Assembly (NCBI GenBank): GCA_964584495.1
Contig: CAZPAH010000123.1
Span: 1 to 8,313, forward strand
DNA length: 8,313 nt
Direction: 5' to 3'
DNA from: CAZPAH01 sp964584495
GTDB taxonomy: Bacteria; Krumholzibacteriota; Krumholzibacteriia; Krumholzibacteriales; Krumholzibacteriaceae
Both the position numbers and the translations under genes were made by a program. Shown in pieces: positions 5,698 through 8,313 of the stretch; within the stretch, counting starts at the first letter, position 1, and every line of letters begins with the position of its first letter. The notes below the pieces were generated by a model that worked only from the letters and a program-made list of their open reading frames with translations, was not told the origin of the DNA and did no database searches.

Positions 5698-6745
5698 CCC
5701 TGCGGTACCCCCGTGGAAGTTGTTCCCCTATTGCGATCGTTCCCCATCTGAGATCTCTCGTAACCACCATGAACTCGTCGATCCCCAGTGCCCCGGTTAC
5801 GGCCTCGATCAATACGAGTCCCGGAACGATAAGATCTATCCTTTCCCTCTGAAGCGGCAACGACCTCTCGCGGCCCGAGAGGAAAAGCCCGGCGAGCCGC
5901 CTGCCGACCAGGTCGAGTCCGGCCGAAGTCAACCTGGCGGGACCGGGCGGGGGGGCGGTCCGCCTCCTCATGGCGTCGCCGACCAGAGCAAGGCTGATCG
6001 CCGTCCCGCCGGTGAAAACGATTGTATAGTTTTCAATCTCCGGGGGCAAGTGCGAATACCCGCCGCATTCCGAATGGACACCGCCCTCGGCGCCTTTTCC
6101 TGCCTTCAGCCGCTCAAAGATAATTCTTGCGTGTGCCAGCGCCCTCCGTATCAAACCTTGATACGACTGGGCCGGCGATCCGCCTCCCCCCCTCGCGATC
6201 ATCGAGGCTATCGAATGAACCCCTAGGGGCACGCCTGTATAACCCCGAACGATCCCGCCCCTTCCCCAGGCCATTTCAGTGCTGGTGCCGCCCGGATCGA
6301 CAAGAAGAATATCTTCGTCCTTTGCCAGCGCCGTCGAGGCGCCCAGAAACCCGAGGGCAGCCTCACCTTCCACCGAGAGAACGATAATCGCCGAGGGAAG
6401 CCCGCGATCGAGCCGCGACAGCACCTCGCCCGAGTTAGCCGCCGATCTCAGGGTATTCGTGGCCACGATCCTCGGATCCGAGCATCCCCGGGATCTCGAT
6501 ATTCCGATCAGCTCATCGAGAACCGCCGAGGCGGTCTCGACCGCCCGATCCCCGATTTTACCATCCTTCTCCAGGTCCCGGCCCCATCCAACGAACCTGC
6601 GCTCGTCCTGCAGGAAGGTCAGGCTCTCGCCATTGCCGCCGGGAGCGGCCCGCAGGATAAGGAGCCTGAAATAGCTGCTTCCCAGATCGATGCAGCCCCG
6701 GATATCGTTTTTTACCTTTGATACCTCTTTCGCTTTACTTATCAT
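5690..6745 (-). CDS. Ppx/GppA-family phosphatase-like protein
   Basis: A 351-residue cytoplasmic protein of the actin-like ATPase fold family that includes exopolyphosphatase (polyphosphate to phosphate) and GppA (pppGpp to ppGpp). Family motifs appear in order: phosphate-1 IDLGSSYFRL (19-28), ATNTLRSAAN (95-104), VEGEAALGFLG (125-135) with E128 at the likely catalytic Glu position, phosphate-2 VDPGGTSTEM (149-158), the GVPLG turn (171-175), TGGTAISLA (245-253) and a C-terminal VTRDLRWG. It is the single-module form, without the C-terminal HD-like extension of E. coli Ppx or GppA. Several motif positions differ from consensus: Asn and Ser of IDIGSNSxRL are Ser and Tyr, the third Gly of DxGGGS is Thr, and Glu of LREG is Trp. 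Substrate and even activity are therefore uncertain. The first ATG is used, although its ribosome-binding site is weak. It overlaps the response regulator start by 8 nt. Confidence 0.85.
   Translation of the reverse strand: MISKAKEVSKVKNDIRGCIDLGSSYFRLLILRAAPGGNGESLTFLQDERRFVGWGRDLEKDGKIGDRAVETASAVLDELIGISRSRGCSDPRIVATNTLRSAANSGEVLSRLDRGLPSAIIVLSVEGEAALGFLGASTALAKDEDILLVDPGGTSTEMAWGRGGIVRGYTGVPLGVHSIASMIARGGGGSPAQSYQGLIRRALAHARIIFERLKAGKGAEGGVHSECGGYSHLPPEIENYTIVFTGGTAISLALVGDAMRRRTAPPPGPARLTSAGLDLVGRRLAGLFLSGRERSLPLQRERIDLIVPGLVLIEAVTGALGIDEFMVVTRDLRWGTIAIGEQLPRGYRRDE
6718..6745 (+). promoter_or_regulatory. Sigma-70-like promoter of rlmN, inside the start of the divergent gene
   Basis: TTGATA (6718-6723) and TATCAT (6740-6745) on the plus strand are separated by 16 nt, each one base off consensus. 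The last three bases of the -10 box are the complement of the ATG of the minus-strand phosphatase-like gene. A start near 6752 would give rlmN a leader of about 20 nt containing its GGGGAG site (6757-6762). Confidence 0.5.
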
Positions 6746-6771
6746 TTCACCAAACCGGGGAGATAGAATAG

Positions 6772-7842
6772 ATGAAAGTAAATATAAAGAACCTTTCCCT
6801 TCGGGAGATCGGGGCGACCGTCGAGCGGCTGGGAGAAAAAAGGCACAGGAGGACCCAGCTTCTGCAATGGCTCTACCAGAAAGGCGCCTCCAGCTTTCTC
6901 GACATGACCAACCTTTCCCTCCCGCTTCGAAAGAGGCTGGACGAACTCTACTACATCACGTCCCTTCACCCGGCCAGAAGTGTAACCTCGCAGGAGGACA
7001 AGAGCCAGAAGTTTCTCTTTTCGCTGGAGGACGGCTTCTCGATCGAATCGGTTCTGATGGAGGCGAGGGGGAACTACACGGTCTGCGTCTCGAGCCAGGT
7101 CGGCTGCCCGCTGGAATGCTCCTTCTGCTGCACGGGCGCGGGAGGATTCGAGAGAAATCTTCAAAGCGGCGAGATTCTCGGCCAGGTTCTATATATGAAG
7201 ATGAACCATATTCCGCCGAGACGCAGGTACAATATCGTATTCATGGGAATGGGAGATCCGCTGCTGAACATGGATAACCTTCAGAAGGCCCTCGAGATAC
7301 TCAACGAAGAGGCGGCGTTCGCCCTCGGCGAGAAACGTATCACCGTATCGACGATCGGATTCCCCGCCAGGATAGCCGAGCTCGCCTCGTCTCCCCTGAA
7401 ATTCGGCCTCGCCGTATCGCTGAACGCAACCACCGATGAGTCCAGAAAGAGGCTGATGCCCTCGGCGGGAGACCTCTACGAGACCCTAGAGGCGGCCGAG
7501 GCGTTCGCTCTGAAGAGGAAGACCCGGGTCACGCTCGAATATGTTCTCATAGCGGGGATCAACGACAGAACTTCCGACGCGGCGGCCCTTTCCGCCCTGA
7601 CCGAGGGGAGACCCTTCAAGATCAACATCATCCCATACAACGAATGGAAAGGGTCGGATTTTTCAAGGCCTTCGGAAATCGCTATAGATCGATTCATCAA
7701 GAAGCTGTTGCCCAAGGCCCCGGCCGTCACCGTAAGAAGAAGCCAGGGCGGAGATATCTCGGCGGCCTGCGGGCAGCTGGGATCGTCCGCCAAAAGAGGG
7801 TCGCCGCCTAAACCGACCGGCATGCACGGCGGCGGGAGATAG
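6772..7842 (+). CDS. rlmN: 23S rRNA (adenine2503-C2)/tRNA-A37 methyltransferase RlmN
   Basis: Radical-SAM methyltransferase that places a C2 methyl group on A2503 of 23S rRNA and, in characterised members, A37 of some tRNAs. It has 356 residues, slightly short of the E. coli enzyme. An N-terminal RNA-binding helical region (about 1-65) precedes the radical-SAM barrel. Iron-sulphur ligands are C112, C116 and C119 in VGCPLECSFC. C105 in TVCVSSQVGC and C333 in DISAACGQL fit the paired cysteines of the methyl-transfer mechanism. Other family motifs are GMGDPLLN (159-166), STIGFPARI (193-201), LAVSLNAT (213-220) and INIIPYNEW (284-292). Two differences stand out: a fourth adjacent Cys, C120, where Ala or Ser is usual, and Asp162 for Glu in GMGEP. 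About 20 Gly/Pro/Lys-rich residues trail the conserved end. GGGGAG nine bases before the ATG supports the start. Only 26 bp separate it from the divergent gene. Confidence 0.95.
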   Translation: MKVNIKNLSLREIGATVERLGEKRHRRTQLLQWLYQKGASSFLDMTNLSLPLRKRLDELYYITSLHPARSVTSQEDKSQKFLFSLEDGFSIESVLMEARGNYTVCVSSQVGCPLECSFCCTGAGGFERNLQSGEILGQVLYMKMNHIPPRRRYNIVFMGMGDPLLNMDNLQKALEILNEEAAFALGEKRITVSTIGFPARIAELASSPLKFGLAVSLNATTDESRKRLMPSAGDLYETLEAAEAFALKRKTRVTLEYVLIAGINDRTSDAAALSALTEGRPFKINIIPYNEWKGSDFSRPSEIAIDRFIKKLLPKAPAVTVRRSQGGDISAACGQLGSSAKRGSPPKPTGMHGGGR

Positions 7843-7856
7843 GTCGAAGAAGCGTA

Positions 7857-8312
7857 TCAGCGAAGTAGCAGGAGCTTTCCCGTCGAGCATTGGTCCCCCG
7901 CTTGAAGCATGTAGAAGTAGACCCCGCTGCCTGAAACGGCTCCGTTGGACCCCCTGCCGTCCCAGTCGCAGCTGAATTCCCCACCGAAGACATTTCCGCT
8001 GAAAAGCTCCCTCACGAGCGACCCGTCGGCCCGATAGACGGCCAGCTTTACACTGCGGCTCTCGAGCCCGTCGTTGAAACGGGCGGTGATCGTCGTCGCC
8101 GGGTTGAACGGGTTGGGATAAGGCATCGAGTAGATCGTGCCTGCCCCGGGAGTCTCCACCGTCCTTTCGAGAACGACATCTCCCGGCAGGAGCGCCACGA
8201 AGAAATCGGCCAGTCCCGCTACACGGTCGGGCAGGGGCAGCTCGGGGTTTTCTATCGTCCCCGGATACCCCGACTCGGGGCAACCGAAAAGATACCTGAA
8301 ATCCTCTGCGAA
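7857..8312 (-). CDS. Secreted protein, 3' part only, with FlgD-like/T9SS-type C-terminal domain
   Basis: The reading frame is open to the right edge of the window, so the start and most of the protein are missing; 151 C-terminal residues are seen. The last 85 or so form a FlgD-like immunoglobulin fold of the kind found at the end of exported proteins in FCB-group and related bacteria. Landmarks are YPNPFNPATTI (65-75 of the visible part), VKLAVYRADGSLVREL (88-103), CDWDGRGSNG (115-124), SGVYFYMLQAG (129-139) and a closing KLLLLR. Such domains serve as sorting signals for type IX secretion or as surface-anchoring modules; which applies here cannot be told. The preceding Pro-rich segment matches no domain I know, so the enzymatic or structural role is unknown. 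A GTG at 8198 could be mistaken for a start, but the frame continues unbroken upstream. It converges on rlmN with 14 bp between stops. Confidence 0.85.
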   Translation of the reverse strand, partial: FAEDFRYLFGCPESGYPGTIENPELPLPDRVAGLADFFVALLPGDVVLERTVETPGAGTIYSMPYPNPFNPATTITARFNDGLESRSVKLAVYRADGSLVRELFSGNVFGGEFSCDWDGRGSNGAVSGSGVYFYMLQAGDQCSTGKLLLLR

Positions 8313-8313
8313 A

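Noticed and set aside
7802..7834. CGCCGCC...GGCGGCG inverted repeat at the end of rlmN
   Set aside because: The 7-bp stem is perfect, but the loop is long, no U tract follows, and it lies inside Gly/Pro codons, so it is not a convincing terminator.
8196..8198. GTG that could be taken as the start of a 113-residue protein at the right edge
   Set aside because: The frame continues without a stop through to the window end, and the domain is of a kind found at the C-terminus of large secreted proteins, so the gene is truncated by the window.

Overview
The window looks like a chromosomal segment of a free-living Gram-negative-type bacterium, probably from the FCB group or a neighbouring uncultured phylum. 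The clue is the partial secreted protein at the right edge: it ends in a FlgD-like/T9SS-type C-terminal domain opened by a YPNPFNPATTI motif, which is common in Krumholzibacteriota, Eisenbacteria, Latescibacterota and Bacteroidota relatives. Coding DNA is moderately GC-rich, while the left end is visibly richer in A+T. The phylum is inferred from family knowledge, not from a search.

Layout. Positions 1-732 hold no convincing protein gene. They do contain what looks like a free-standing small RNA gene on the minus strand (about 126 down to 26): a sigma-70-like promoter, a predicted start at the first base of a long closing stem, a three-way-junction fold, and a final U8 tract. Four genes follow on the minus strand, read right to left: a Ppx/GppA-family phosphatase-like protein (5690-6745); an NtrC-type response regulator overlapping it by 8 nt (4339-5697); a 104-residue secreted protein with one EF-hand/dockerin-like loop and its own promoter (3858-4172); and a 1020-residue TPR-GAF-AAA+-Fis sigma-54 activator (733-3795). 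Diverging on the plus strand is rlmN (6772-7842), whose predicted promoter sits on the first codons of the phosphatase gene. A 5'-truncated secreted protein (7857-8312, minus) converges on rlmN with 14 bp between the stop codons.

How the parts may work together. The window is mainly regulatory. Two different sigma-54 activators, one phosphorylation-controlled and one with a TPR/GAF sensory half, flank a small exported protein. The response regulator is translationally coupled to a nucleotide/polyphosphate phosphatase-like protein rather than to a histidine kinase. I saw no clear -24/-12 sigma-54 promoter in any intergenic gap, so the targets of both activators are probably elsewhere. The best candidate for something undescribed is the structured RNA at 26-126; I could not match it to 5S rRNA, SRP RNA, tmRNA or 6S RNA from memory.
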